DNA of 42,825 nt from Geminicoccaceae bacterium (GTDB lineage: Bacteria; Pseudomonadota; Alphaproteobacteria; Geminicoccales; Geminicoccaceae): positions 1-42,825 of the forward strand of contig JANQNY010000067.1 in the NCBI GenBank assembly GCA_028279345.1, in the 5' to 3' direction. The position numbers and the translations under genes were made by a program. This document shows positions 7,644 through 16,223 of this stretch, piece by piece. The number at the start of each line of letters is the position of its first letter. The stretch's first letter is position 1. The notes below the pieces were generated by a model, which saw only the letters and a list, made by a program, of their open reading frames with translations, had not been told where the DNA came from and did no database searches.

Positions 7644-9119
7644 ATGCGAGCCTCAACGCTCTTGGCATCCGCCGTCGTCTTGTCGATCGCAGTGGCGGGC
7701 GGCGCCGAGGCGCAGACGACACCGCTTTTGGACGGCACGGTCGACACGCGCATCGGCGAACTCGAGTTCGAGCTCGGCACGCCTACCGTGGAGACCGCGC
7801 AGGCGCTCTACGACGAACTCGACTTCCAGCGGGCGGTGCAGGCTTACATTTGGGCGCTGCCCATCGTCGGCTTGGCTCAAGCGCGTGCGATGCACGAGGC
7901 GACCACCGGCGCCACGGACGGCGACATCGTTACCTATGAAGGCTATCTGCCCACGAGCGTTTGGCTTACGGCCAACGTCACGACGCCCTACATCGTCGGC
8001 TTCGCCGATCTCGCGACGACCGGGCCGCTCGAGATCGATGTTCCGGCGGGCCAACTTGCGGGTGTGGTCAACACGGCGTGGCAAAGCCCAGTGACGGATC
8101 TCGGCCTCACTGGGCCGGACGGTGGCAACGGGGGGCGTTACCTGATCCTGGGCCCGGAACAGATGATCGCGAGGCCCAACGCGGACTTCGTTTTCCAGTC
8201 ATCGACCAACGACATCTTCTTCTTCTATCGCGTTCTCGAAGCGGACCCTGATCGGGCCGAGGCACTCAAGACCGCGGTGCGAGTCTTTCCCTACGCGCAA
8301 CGCTTCGGCCCGCCAGCAACGCGGTTTCTCGACTTCGCACCTGAAGGCGCGCAAACGCCGTGGTCGCACCCGACCGGCATGGCGTATTGGGAGCGCCTGA
8401 GTGAGAGCCTCGCCGGCGAACCGGTTGCGGACCGCGACCGCTTCTTCATGGCCATGCTGCGGCCGCTGGGCATCATCCCTGGCGTGCCGTTCGAGCCGGA
8501 CGAGCGGCAGATCAGGATCCTCACCGATGCCGCGTTGGTGGGCGAGGCGATGGCGCGCGCCAACTCATTCGACAAGCGCTTTGCTGGTGCGAGCTATCGC
8601 GACGATTCGAGCTGGGACGTCGTCATCCAGGTCGATCCCGAGCAGGACGTCGACGGCTGGAGCGAACTCGATGAGCGGGCGGCCTACACGTTCGAGGCGA
8701 TCAGCACATCTGAGGGTATGGTCAGCCAGAAGCCTGGTGTCGGACAGGCCTATCTGGGGGCCTATCGCGACGCCGACGGGGATGCGCTCGATGGCGCTGA
8801 GACCTACCAGCTGACGATACCGGCGAACCCGCCGGCCAAGCAGTTCTGGTCCGTGACGGTCTACGATGCCGGATCGCGCACGACGGTCCAGAACCCGCAG
8901 CAGCGTGCCGACCGCTCGTCGCGCTCCGAGGGGCTCGCAGTCAACGACGACGGCAGTGTGGACCTCTTCTTCGGGCCCGAGGCACCGGAGTCTGGGGAAA
9001 GCAATTGGATCCAGACCAACCCCGGCCGCGGCTGGTTCGCCTATCTCCGGCTGTATGGCCCGCTGGAGCCGTACTTCGAGCGCAGCTGGGTGCTGCCTGA
9101 TATCGAGAAGAGCGAATAG
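7644..9119 (+). CDS. Secreted DUF1254/DUF1214 family protein
   Basis: A 491-residue protein with a Sec signal peptide (RASTLLASAVVLSIAVAGG, cleavage probably after AEA before QTTP). The DUF1254 domain occupies about residues 45-190 (AYIWALPIVGLAQAR, GYLPTSVWLTANVTTPY) and DUF1214 the C-terminal ~130 residues (PPAKQFWSVTVYDA, SNWIQTNPGRGWFAYLRLYGPLE). Proteins with this pair are common in the periplasm of proteobacteria, but their reaction is not established. ATG 7644 was chosen over the in-frame ATG at 7632 because GGAGAG sits 5-9 nt before it and the signal peptide fits. The gene stands alone, with IS1182 debris directly upstream, so its promoter may derive from the IS. Confidence 0.85.
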   Translation: MRASTLLASAVVLSIAVAGGAEAQTTPLLDGTVDTRIGELEFELGTPTVETAQALYDELDFQRAVQAYIWALPIVGLAQARAMHEATTGATDGDIVTYEGYLPTSVWLTANVTTPYIVGFADLATTGPLEIDVPAGQLAGVVNTAWQSPVTDLGLTGPDGGNGGRYLILGPEQMIARPNADFVFQSSTNDIFFFYRVLEADPDRAEALKTAVRVFPYAQRFGPPATRFLDFAPEGAQTPWSHPTGMAYWERLSESLAGEPVADRDRFFMAMLRPLGIIPGVPFEPDERQIRILTDAALVGEAMARANSFDKRFAGASYRDDSSWDVVIQVDPEQDVDGWSELDERAAYTFEAISTSEGMVSQKPGVGQAYLGAYRDADGDALDGAETYQLTIPANPPAKQFWSVTVYDAGSRTTVQNPQQRADRSSRSEGLAVNDDGSVDLFFGPEAPESGESNWIQTNPGRGWFAYLRLYGPLEPYFERSWVLPDIEKSE

Positions 9120-9295
9120 GCCAAACCGCTATTGTGATCTGCTGACGACGGCGCCGCCGGCATGACTGCCAACACGTGGCGGAGACAACGAACTACGCGG
9201 CAACATCGAAGACGTGATCGGGGGCGCTGGCGTGGAATGTCGGTAGTGTTGAGGCATTCGCTGCGGTCGTCTGCCGGCTCGCCAATACCGTTGGT

Positions 9296-9733
9296 GTGAG
9301 GCATGTGGCGTTGGCCACCGAGACCTGGCTGAAGGCCGGGAGCGCACCCGCGCCATGCTCGCCGCCAAGCGCAGGGCGCATACCGACCTATAGGGTCAGG
9401 CGTGCGCTCGAGACCGATCGTGACCTGGAGCCGCTGGCCGATCTTCTGTTCGAGGCGTACCGGTCGTTCGGCGACAGCGTCGACGAAGCCCTGGCGCGGG
9501 TCGAGCATCGGCTCGACGGCGTCGAGGCCTTCATGGCGTCGCTTGCCGAGGACCCTCACCGCGGAAGCCCTCGCCCACAGCTGTTCGCGGGCCTCGAGAG
9601 GCTCACGCGCGGTCGCGTCGTGCCGCATTTCGAGATCGACGACGCGGCATGGGAGGTTCGCATCCTTGGGGTGTTCCTCGGTGGTAAGGACCATCACCGG
9701 CACGTCCTGATGCGGTTGGATGACGACGGTTGA
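9296..9733 (+). pseudogene. ParE/RelE-like toxin gene with damaged start
   Basis: From residue 31 the frame resembles plasmid-stabilisation (ParE/RelE) toxins: TYRVRRALETDRDLEPLADL, EALARVEHRLDGVEAFMASL, LTRGRVVPHFEID, VRILGVFLGGKDHHRHVL. At the place where relatives begin M-P-T-Y, codon 9380-9382 is ATA, so the original ATG appears mutated. The nearest in-frame ATG is 9296, which adds 28 unrelated residues. In another frame a short reading ending at 9393 (ERTRAMLAAKRRAHTDL) overlaps the toxin start by 14 bp, as antitoxins usually do, but stop codons 140 bp upstream show that no full antitoxin remains. Probably a decayed toxin-antitoxin locus. Confidence 0.55.
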
Positions 9734-10257
9734 AGCCGGCAGTGCACACATGCGGGTGCCTCTTCACCGCAAGCGACGGCTGAGCCTCACCCCCAGCTCC
9801 CGAAGCGCGAGCGGCGTCAGGGCAAGGAGGCCAGCCACCAGGATGCGCAAGCCCTAGGAGTCCCATGCCCTCGCGGCGGCAGTTGATCGATGCCGTTAAG
9901 CGGCGCGGTTCCGGCACCAGCCAAGAGCCGGCTGAAGACCGCGTGCGCGGAGTACCGGATCTTCTGCAGATACGTGGGCCAGGCGCCGCGGGTGAAGACT
10001 CGGACCTCGCGATCGGTGCGCTCTTTGCGGCCTTCGCCTCTTTGGGACGGCGAGCGGGCATCCGATGGGTGACCCGGTGGGTCCGCTTTCGGACGGGCTG
10101 TGGCCAACCCCGATGTTGCCGCTGTTGGCAGCGATGCGCCATGGCGGACTTCTAGGCGGCGATGCTTCTTCCGCGTTCCTGACCCGCTTTGGACGACGAG
10201 GGCACGATGGTGACTACGCGATCTGGAGGGGACTAAGGGCTAGTCGCGCCGGAGATT
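9734..10257. other. Stretch without a supportable gene
   Basis: Both strands have open frames of 80-180 codons here, but none has a recognised domain, plausible composition or start signal. It separates the toxin remnant from the 3' end of the LacI-type gene. Confidence 0.45.
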
Positions 10258-11328
10258 TCACGCTTCGAACGCTGGCTCGGTGGAGCGGGCCTCGACCTGG
10301 CTTGAACGCCGCAGGCTAGCGGTGGATCCGCGCGTCACGAGCTCGGGACGAAGCACGACATCGAAGGGCTGCTGCGCCGGCTTCTCCACGTGCTGCATCA
10401 GGATCCGGGCAGCTTGGCGACCCATCTCCTCGTGCTGGATCCGCACGGTCGTCAGCGGTGGCGCCAGCAGGTCGAGGAACGGCATGTCGTTGTAACCGAC
10501 GACCGACACGTCCTCTGGGCAGCGAAGCCCCACGTCCCGGAGCGCATCATAGCAGCCGAGCGCAAGCAGGTCGTTGGCGCACGCGACGGCGGTCGGCTGC
10601 GACGCATCGCGGAACAGGCGCTTTGCAGCTCGATGCCCGGCATCGCGCGTGTAGGTATCGGCGAAGACCGTGGACAGGTCGGCTGCGGCGAGCCCAAGGC
10701 TGCGCGCCGCTCGGTTGAAGCCCCGCGACCGGGCGTGGCCGGTCGACAGGGACTGTGGGCCGGCGAGATGCGCGATGCGACGGTGGCCCAGGTCGCAGAG
10801 ATGTTGCACCGCCAAGGCAGCGCCGCGATCGTCGTCGTTGATGACGGCAGAGACGCCGCCCCGGTCGACGGTCCGGTTGATCACGACCAGCGGAATCGAT
10901 TCGGCGATGCAACGGTCGACGATCGGGTCGTCGCGGCGGGCGCTCGCCAGAATGAGCCCGTCCGTCCCGCGGCTCATGAGGCGCTCGAAGATGGCAGCAT
11001 AGCGGTCGGGGTCGTTGCCCGTGTTGGCGAGGATCGCGATGAAGCCGCTGGCGGCCAGCGTCTCCTCGATGCCCCGCACGATTGGCGGGAAGACCGGATT
11101 GGTCAGATCCGGCAGCACGACGGCCACGGATCTCGAGAGCCCGGTCCGCAGGCTCGCCGCTGCGCCGTGGGGCCGATAGCCGAGCGCCGCGGCCGCGTCG
11201 CGGATTTGGGCGACGACGTCGGCCGAGAGCCGATGCGCGGTCGCCGGGTTGAGCGCGCGCGAGACCGTCGAGGCGTGCACGCCGGCGCGTTCCGCGATGT
11301 CCTTCAAGGTCGGCCGGCTGCGAGCCAT
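10258..11328 (-). CDS. LacI-family repressor of the TRAP/ring-cleavage operon
   Basis: A 356-residue repressor. Residues about 5-57 form the LacI helix-turn-helix and hinge (TLKDIAERAGVHASTVSRAL, then AAALGYRPHGAAASLRTG). The rest is the periplasmic-binding-protein-like effector domain (VAVVLPDLTNPVFPPIVRGI, DGLILASAR, PTAVACANDLLALGCYDAL, VSVVGYNDMPFLDLLAPPLT). ATG 11328 follows GGAG. It is divergent from dctP; the intergenic region holds a perfect 18-bp palindrome near the dctP promoter and an imperfect copy just before this gene, so it most likely represses the TRAP-dioxygenase operon and itself until the transported substrate or a product binds. Direct control is inferred from position. 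Confidence 0.9.
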   Translation of the reverse strand: MARSRPTLKDIAERAGVHASTVSRALNPATAHRLSADVVAQIRDAAAALGYRPHGAAASLRTGLSRSVAVVLPDLTNPVFPPIVRGIEETLAASGFIAILANTGNDPDRYAAIFERLMSRGTDGLILASARRDDPIVDRCIAESIPLVVINRTVDRGGVSAVINDDDRGAALAVQHLCDLGHRRIAHLAGPQSLSTGHARSRGFNRAARSLGLAAADLSTVFADTYTRDAGHRAAKRLFRDASQPTAVACANDLLALGCYDALRDVGLRCPEDVSVVGYNDMPFLDLLAPPLTTVRIQHEEMGRQAARILMQHVEKPAQQPFDVVLRPELVTRGSTASLRRSSQVEARSTEPAFEA

Positions 11329-11341
11329 GGGACAGCTCCAT

Positions 11342-11359
11342 CATGCAAGATCGTGCACG
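11342..11359. promoter_or_regulatory. Imperfect LacI-type operator near the repressor start
   Basis: CATGCAAGATCGTGCACG matches its own complement at 7 of 9 half-site positions and keeps two TGCA cores exactly 10 bp apart, the same spacing as in the perfect operator at 11473-11490. It lies 14 bp upstream of the repressor ATG, overlapping its leader, so it could mediate autorepression. Confidence 0.5.
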
Positions 11360-11443
11360 ATGTGTGCACATTGGTTTGCACCGATTTGCTACCACAATCG
11401 TAGCGGCTTCGCCAGGTGTCGGTCCGAATCAACAAAAAAGGGT

Positions 11444-11473
11444 TTGACACCTGAGCAGAGATGAGAAACTTAT
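11444..11473 (+). promoter_or_regulatory. Promoter of the TRAP/ring-cleavage operon
   Basis: A perfect TTGACA -35 box (11444-11449) is followed after 18 bp by ACTTAT (11468-11473), a weak -10. Transcription would start inside the 18-bp palindrome at 11473-11490, which suits repression by a bound LacI-type protein. Confidence 0.55.
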
Positions 11474-11490
11474 GTGCAATCGATTGCACA
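11473..11490. promoter_or_regulatory. Perfect LacI-family operator palindrome
   Basis: TGTGCAATCGATTGCACA is a perfect 18-bp palindrome with the central CG typical of LacI-family operators. It sits directly after the -10 box and 17 bp before the dctP start codon, so binding would block the promoter. Confidence 0.75.
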
Positions 11491-11507
11491 AAGAGGGAGG
11501 GAACCCA

Positions 11508-12488
11508 ATGCGCTCGTTCGTCATCGCCGCCATGGCCACCACGATGCTCACGACGGCTGCCACGGCCGCCGACATCACCATCAAGTTCAGCCACGTCACT
11601 GCCGAGAGCACGCCCAAGGGCCAGATGGCGCTCAAGTTTGAGGAGCTTGTCGAGGAGCGGCTGCCCGGCCGCGTCGACGTCGAGGTCTTCCCGAGCTCGC
11701 AGCTCTACAACGACGACGCCTCGCTGCCGGCGCTCATCTTCGACGACATCCAGCTCGTCGCGGTGTCGCTGTCGAAGTTCAAGAAGTACACGCCGTCCCT
11801 GCAGCTCTTCGACCTGCCGTTCCTGTTCCCGGACATGGCGGCGGTCGACCGCTTCCAGGCAAGCCCGGAGGGCCAGGAGCTCCTCGACTCGCTCGACGGC
11901 ACCGGCATCGTCGGCCTCGGCTATCTGCACAACGGCATGAAGCAGCTGTCGGCCAACACCCCGCTCATCGAGCCGGACGACGCCGACGGCCTCAAGTTCC
12001 GGATTCAGGCTTCCGACGTGCTCGCCGCCCAGTTCGAGGCGCTCGGCGGCACACCTTTGAAGAAGCCGTTCTCAGAGGTCTTCGTCCTCCTGCAGACGAA
12101 GGCGATCGATGGGCAGGAGAACACCTGGTCGAACATCTACTCGAAGAAGTTCCACGAGGTGCAGGAGCACATCACCGTCACCAACCACGGCGTCATCGAC
12201 TATCTCGTCGCGTCGAACGAGGAGTTCTGGAACGGTATGCCCGACGACGTGAAGCCCGTCGTCGAGGAGGCGCTCCAGGAAGCCATCGGCTACGGCAACG
12301 CGCTTGCTCAGAGCATCGACGACGAAGGCCGCGTCAACGTCGAGGCCTCCGGCTACAGCACGGTCCACGAGCTTACGCCCGAGCAGCGCGCGCTTTGGGT
12401 CGAGGCCATGCGTCCGGTCTGGGCGCAGTTCGAGGACGAGATCGGCCCCGAGCTCATCGCCGCCGCAGCCCAGTCGTCGGGCAGCTAA
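11508..12488 (+). CDS. dctP: TRAP transporter substrate-binding protein
   Basis: A 326-residue periplasmic DctP-type protein. The signal peptide is RSFVIAAMATTMLTTAATA, and the mature part starts ADITIKFSHVTAESTPKG. Family marks include DLPFLFPDM, the Arg that holds a substrate carboxylate (R165 in GLKFRIQASDV) and GQENTWSNIYSKKFHEVQ. It should capture an organic acid and hand it to the DctQM membrane part, driven by a sodium or proton gradient. ATG 11508 was chosen because AGGGAGG lies 7 nt upstream and the signal peptide starts there; the longer frame from 11472 would begin inside the operator. It is the first gene of a seven-gene run to 18147. The carboxylate Arg fits an aromatic or aliphatic acid substrate, but the ligand is not known. 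Confidence 0.92.
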   Translation: MRSFVIAAMATTMLTTAATAADITIKFSHVTAESTPKGQMALKFEELVEERLPGRVDVEVFPSSQLYNDDASLPALIFDDIQLVAVSLSKFKKYTPSLQLFDLPFLFPDMAAVDRFQASPEGQELLDSLDGTGIVGLGYLHNGMKQLSANTPLIEPDDADGLKFRIQASDVLAAQFEALGGTPLKKPFSEVFVLLQTKAIDGQENTWSNIYSKKFHEVQEHITVTNHGVIDYLVASNEEFWNGMPDDVKPVVEEALQEAIGYGNALAQSIDDEGRVNVEASGYSTVHELTPEQRALWVEAMRPVWAQFEDEIGPELIAAAAQSSGS

Positions 12489-12529
12489 CTAGGCGAGCAC
12501 AACAACGAAAAGCCTGGGAGGCGGCGCTC

Positions 12530-13087
12530 ATGACCGGTTGGCTGCACCGGCTGGAGGAGGGCTTCATCGCCCTTCTCCTCGTGGCCCTCACGGGGCTCGT
12601 GTTCCTCGAGGTCGTGCTGCGCTTCGGCTTCGACACGGGCTTTCTCTGGGCCCAGGAGGTCTCGCTCTATCTGGGTGCCTGGTTCATCCTCATCGGCGCC
12701 TCCTACGCCCTGCGTGAAGGCGCGCACATCGCGGTCGATGCCGCTGTCAACCTGCTCGACCGTCCGCTGAAGCGGCTGATGGCTGCCGCCGCCGTGGCGC
12801 TCAGCCTTCTCTATTGCGGCATCTTGATGGCCGCCGCCTGGTCCTACCTCGACCGGCTCTTCCGCCTCGGCATCGAGATGGAGGACGTGCCGATACCGCG
12901 CTGGCTCGGCCAATCCTGTCTGTTCCTCGGCTTCGCGCTGCTGGCGCTCCGGCTGGCCTTCTTGCTGGTAGCGATCGTCCGCGGTCGCGCTGAGGGCTTC
13001 AAGCACGTGGACGAGGCGGCGGAAGCCCTCGATGCGCTCGCGCATCAGGCGCCCGAGGCCACGGGTCGCGACGCGGGGAGGCGCTGA
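12530..13087 (+). CDS. dctQ: TRAP transporter small membrane subunit
   Basis: A 185-residue inner-membrane protein with four predicted helices: about residues 10-30 (GFIALLLVALTGLVFLEVVL), 40-60 (VSLYLGAWFILIGASYAL), 80-105 (LMAAAAVALSLLYCGILMA) and 125-150 (CLFLGFALLALRLAFLLVA). This is the usual DctQ shape, which supports the large DctM subunit. ATG 12530 follows GGGAGG; the upstream in-frame extension to 12395 overlaps dctP and is rejected. Its stop is 2 bp before dctM, suggesting translational coupling. Confidence 0.9.
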   Translation: MTGWLHRLEEGFIALLLVALTGLVFLEVVLRFGFDTGFLWAQEVSLYLGAWFILIGASYALREGAHIAVDAAVNLLDRPLKRLMAAAAVALSLLYCGILMAAAWSYLDRLFRLGIEMEDVPIPRWLGQSCLFLGFALLALRLAFLLVAIVRGRAEGFKHVDEAAEALDALAHQAPEATGRDAGRR

Positions 13088-13089
13088 TC

Positions 13090-14499
13090 ATGGTGACCGC
13101 ATTCCTCTTCACAGCGCTCTTCGGGCTCATGCTCATCGGCATGCCCGTAGCCTTTGCCCTGGGTCTCGCGAGCGTCCTCTCGATCATCCTCTTTTCGGAC
13201 GATTCACTGGCTTCGGTAGCGCTGAAGTTCTTCCAGAACACGTCGACCAAGTACGTGCTCCTGGCTGTGCCGTTCTTCATCCTCTCGTCGGTGTTCCTCA
13301 CCACGGGCGGAGTGGCGCGGCGCCTGATCCGCTTCGCCACGGCGCTGGTCGGTCACGTCCGAGGCGGGCTCGCCATGGCGTCGGTGCTCGCTTGCATGTT
13401 CTTCGCCGCCGTCTCGGGCTCGTCACCCGCCACCGTCGCCGCCATCGGCAGCATCTGCATCGCCGCCATGGTCCGCGCCGGCTACAGCCAGTCGATGGCA
13501 ACGGGCGTGGTCATGAACGCGGGCACGCTCGGCATCCTCATCCCGCCGTCGATCGTCATGATCGTCTTTGCGGCGGCGACGGAGGTGTCCGCAGCGAAGA
13601 TGTTCATGGCCGGGTTCGTGCCGGGCCTCGTCATCGGCCTGATGCTGCTCGTCACCATCTACGTGGTCGCCCGCATCCGGCGGCTGCCGGCGCAGCCTTT
13701 CGTCGGCCTTCGCGAGATCGGCTCCGCCAGCTTCGGCGCGCTCGGCGGCATCCTGCTCATCGTCCTCGTGCTTGGCGCCATCTACGGCGGCATCGCGAGC
13801 CCCACGGAGGCTGCCGCGGTCTCGGCCGTCTACGCCTTCCTCATCGCCGTCTGCGGCCATCGCGACATGGGCCCCGTCCGCGGCGCGCCTTGGCGCAAGG
13901 ACGGCGAGAGACTGCCGGTCGCCGTCGGCCGCAACCTGGCGCTGACCGCCAAGGGCATCCTCTGGTCGCCCTTCGACGGTGAGGTCCGCCATGCGGTCCT
14001 CGAGGGTGCCAAGGTCTCCATCATGCTGCTGTTCGTGATCGCCAACGCGATGCTCTTCGCGCACGTGCTGACGACCGAGCGGATCCCGCACACCATCGCC
14101 GAGATGGTGACCGACGCCGGGCTCACCCCGTGGATGTTCCTCATCGTCGTCAACGTGCTCCTGCTCATCGCCGGCAACTTCATGGAGCCGTCGGGGGTCA
14201 TCCTCATCATGGCGCCGATCCTGTTTCCGATCGCGCTGGAGCTTGGCATCGACCCCATCCACCTCGGCATCATCATGGTCGTGAACATGGAGATCGGCCT
14301 GTTGACGCCGCCCGTGGGCCTTAACCTGTTCGTCGCCGCCGGCATCACCAAGCAGAGCCTGCTCTGGGCTGCCAAGGCAGCGCTGCCATGGCTCGGTGTG
14401 CTGCTCGCAGCACTCATCCTCATCACCTACGTGCCCTCGATCTCGCTGTTCCTGCCCGAGCTGTTGGAACAGTGGCGGATCGAGAGCGCCAATCCTTGA
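13090..14499 (+). CDS. dctM: TRAP transporter large membrane subunit
   Basis: A 469-residue DctM-type permease that forms the transport path. Family stretches include LASVLSIILFSDDSLA, AVPFFILSSVFLTTGG, MASVLACMFFAAVSGSSPAT, NAGTLGILIPPSIVMIVFA and LTPPVGLNLFVAAGI. It is about 40 residues longer than the common 425-430, mainly through a hydrophilic loop around residues 255-310 (MGPVRGAPWRKDGERLPV). GGAGG precedes ATG 13090. The gene is followed after 17 bp by the dioxygenase gene, tying transport to degradation. Confidence 0.92.
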   Translation: MVTAFLFTALFGLMLIGMPVAFALGLASVLSIILFSDDSLASVALKFFQNTSTKYVLLAVPFFILSSVFLTTGGVARRLIRFATALVGHVRGGLAMASVLACMFFAAVSGSSPATVAAIGSICIAAMVRAGYSQSMATGVVMNAGTLGILIPPSIVMIVFAAATEVSAAKMFMAGFVPGLVIGLMLLVTIYVVARIRRLPAQPFVGLREIGSASFGALGGILLIVLVLGAIYGGIASPTEAAAVSAVYAFLIAVCGHRDMGPVRGAPWRKDGERLPVAVGRNLALTAKGILWSPFDGEVRHAVLEGAKVSIMLLFVIANAMLFAHVLTTERIPHTIAEMVTDAGLTPWMFLIVVNVLLLIAGNFMEPSGVILIMAPILFPIALELGIDPIHLGIIMVVNMEIGLLTPPVGLNLFVAAGITKQSLLWAAKAALPWLGVLLAALILITYVPSISLFLPELLEQWRIESANP

Positions 14500-14516
14500 T
14501 CGGAGGACCAGACGCC

Positions 14517-15446
14517 ATGTCCGCCAACGCGCTCGCTCCGACACCGTTGCCGCCGCTCATCGAGGACGAGCGGTCGGTGACCCCAGCGGTGCTCGCCGCC
14601 ATGGCCAACACCGACAACGCGCGGCTCCAGGAGATCACGACGGCGCTCGTCCGCCACCTGCACGCGTTCATCCTCGAGGTGCGCCCCACAGAGGATGAGT
14701 ACGAGTTCGGCCTTCGCTGGATCGCCGCGCTCGGCCACCACACCAACGAGACCAACAACGAGGTGGTCCTGGCCGCCGACGTGCTGGGCCTTTCGACCCT
14801 GGTCGACCTCCTCAACAACGATGGCGGTCGCGGCGAGACCATGTCGGCGCTCCTAGGCCCCTTCTATCGGGGAAACGCGCCCGACTGCGCCCATGGCGAG
14901 AGCATTGCGCGTTCCACTACGCCAGGGCCCGGCCTGTGGTTCGAGGGCCGGGTGCTCGACGTCGACGGCGCGCCGATCGAGGGCGCTACGCTCGACGTTT
15001 GGCAGGCGTCGCCCGTCGGTCTCTATGACAATCAGGACGCGGCTCAAGACGACTACAACCTCCGCGGCAAGTTCGCGACCGACGCCGCCGGCCGCTTCGC
15101 ATTCCGCTCGGTGAAGCCAGCGGGTTATCCGGTCCCGACGGGTGGCCCCGTGGGCAAGCTCCTGCACGCGCAAATGCGCCGCCCCTACCGGCCGGCGCAC
15201 GTCCACTTCATCGTCTCGGCACCCGGGCACAAAACGCTCATCACGCAGATCTTCTCGGATACTGACGCGGCGCTCGCGACCGATGTCGTCTTTGGCGCCA
15301 AGAAGGCGATCGTCGGCGACTTCCGCGAGCACCAGGAGGCGGACCCTGACCGCTATCCAGATCTCGAGCCGCCGTTCTTCACCTGCAGCTACGACTTCCG
15401 GCTGGTGAAGGGCGCACCAACCTTTCCCGTCCCGCCGATCGCCTGA
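14517..15446 (+). CDS. Intradiol ring-cleavage dioxygenase (catechol/hydroxyquinol 1,2-type)
   Basis: A 309-residue Fe(III) dioxygenase that opens catecholic rings between the two hydroxyls. The N-terminal helical domain (residues 1-115, with TNETNNEVVLAADVLGLSTL and ETMSALLGPFYRGNAP) is the dimerisation domain of the catechol/hydroxyquinol subgroup and is lacking in protocatechuate dioxygenases. Iron ligands are visible: Y170 (GLYDNQ), Y204 (PAGYPVPTGGPVG), H228 and H230 (RPAHVHF). The motif SALLGPFYRG is most like hydroxyquinol 1,2-dioxygenases, but the two subtypes cannot be separated by eye. CGGAGGA precedes ATG 14517. Cleavage of hydroxyquinol gives maleylacetate, and of catechol cis,cis-muconate. 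The operon lacks muconate cycloisomerase, which favours the hydroxyquinol reading. Confidence 0.87.
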   Translation: MSANALAPTPLPPLIEDERSVTPAVLAAMANTDNARLQEITTALVRHLHAFILEVRPTEDEYEFGLRWIAALGHHTNETNNEVVLAADVLGLSTLVDLLNNDGGRGETMSALLGPFYRGNAPDCAHGESIARSTTPGPGLWFEGRVLDVDGAPIEGATLDVWQASPVGLYDNQDAAQDDYNLRGKFATDAAGRFAFRSVKPAGYPVPTGGPVGKLLHAQMRRPYRPAHVHFIVSAPGHKTLITQIFSDTDAALATDVVFGAKKAIVGDFREHQEADPDRYPDLEPPFFTCSYDFRLVKGAPTFPVPPIA

Positions 15447-15459
15447 GGGGAGAGCAGCC

Positions 15460-16212
15460 ATGACCAGCGCCCATCCGCTCGCAGGCAAGGTCGCCGTCGT
15501 CGCCGGCGGCTCGGGCGGCATTGGTGCCGCCACCTGCCGGCGCCTCGCCCAGCAGGGTGCCGCCGTGGTCGTCGGCTATCGAAGCGGCCGCGACAAGGCG
15601 GAAGCCATCCGCGCTGAGCTGCCCGGCGAGAGTCACCTTGCCGTGCCGGTCACCATCGAGGACAGCACCTCGATCACGGCCTTTCGTGATGCCGTGCTCA
15701 ACGTACACGGTCGCGCCGATGTGCTCGTCAACACGGCCGGGATGACCCAGCCGGTGGCGCACCACGACCTCGACGCGCTGACGGATGAACTCATCGACCG
15801 CGTGTTCGTCAACAACTGGCGCGGGGTCTTCGCCACAATCCGTGCCTTCGCGCCGGCGCTCAAGGCCACTGGCGACGGGCTCGTCGTCAACGTTTCATCG
15901 ATCGCGGCCTTCACCGCCGTCGGCTCAAGCATCGCCTATGTCGGCGCCAAGGCGGGCCTCGATGCGATGAGCGAGGCGCTCGCTCGGGCGTTGGCCCCGG
16001 AGATCCGTGTCACGGTGGTCTCGCCAGGCGTCGTTGACACGAGCTTCGTGCCCGGCCGCGACGCCGCCTTCAACGCCAAGGTCGCCGCGTCGACGCCGCT
16101 GAGGCGGCTCACGAGCCCCGACGATGTCGCCATCGCGATCGAGGCGCTTGCCACCCACCTCCGCTTCACGACGGGCTCGCGCCTCGTCGTGGACGGCGGG
16201 CGACACCTCTGA
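15460..16212 (+). CDS. Short-chain dehydrogenase/reductase (SDR)
   Basis: A 250-residue classical SDR: nucleotide-binding GGSGGIG at residues 16-22, NTAG at 91-94 and the catalytic S147-Y160-K164 (NVSSIAAF, then SSIAYVGAK). It ends with the usual VVDGG motif. It catalyses a reversible NAD(P)-dependent oxidation of an alcohol or diol. In aromatic pathways such enzymes rearomatise cis-dihydrodiols or oxidise side-chain alcohols; here it sits 13 bp after the dioxygenase gene with GGGGAGAG before its ATG. Likely roles are forming the catecholic substrate or processing a later intermediate. The substrate is not determined. Confidence 0.88.
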   Translation: MTSAHPLAGKVAVVAGGSGGIGAATCRRLAQQGAAVVVGYRSGRDKAEAIRAELPGESHLAVPVTIEDSTSITAFRDAVLNVHGRADVLVNTAGMTQPVAHHDLDALTDELIDRVFVNNWRGVFATIRAFAPALKATGDGLVVNVSSIAAFTAVGSSIAYVGAKAGLDAMSEALARALAPEIRVTVVSPGVVDTSFVPGRDAAFNAKVAASTPLRRLTSPDDVAIAIEALATHLRFTTGSRLVVDGGRHL

Positions 16213-16223
16213 GGGAGGTCGCG

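Noticed and set aside
9865..10319. Open frames between the toxin remnant and the LacI gene
   Set aside because: Compositionally like random GC-rich DNA; no homology was recognised in any frame.
11365..11380. A further TGCA pair between the two LacI-type operators
   Set aside because: The cores are 12 bp apart instead of 10 and the arms are not symmetric, so it is not counted as a third operator.
13423..14544. 373-codon open frame opposite dctM
   Set aside because: Extreme Asp/Glu/His/Arg composition is the antisense of a GC-rich membrane protein gene; no start signal or domain.
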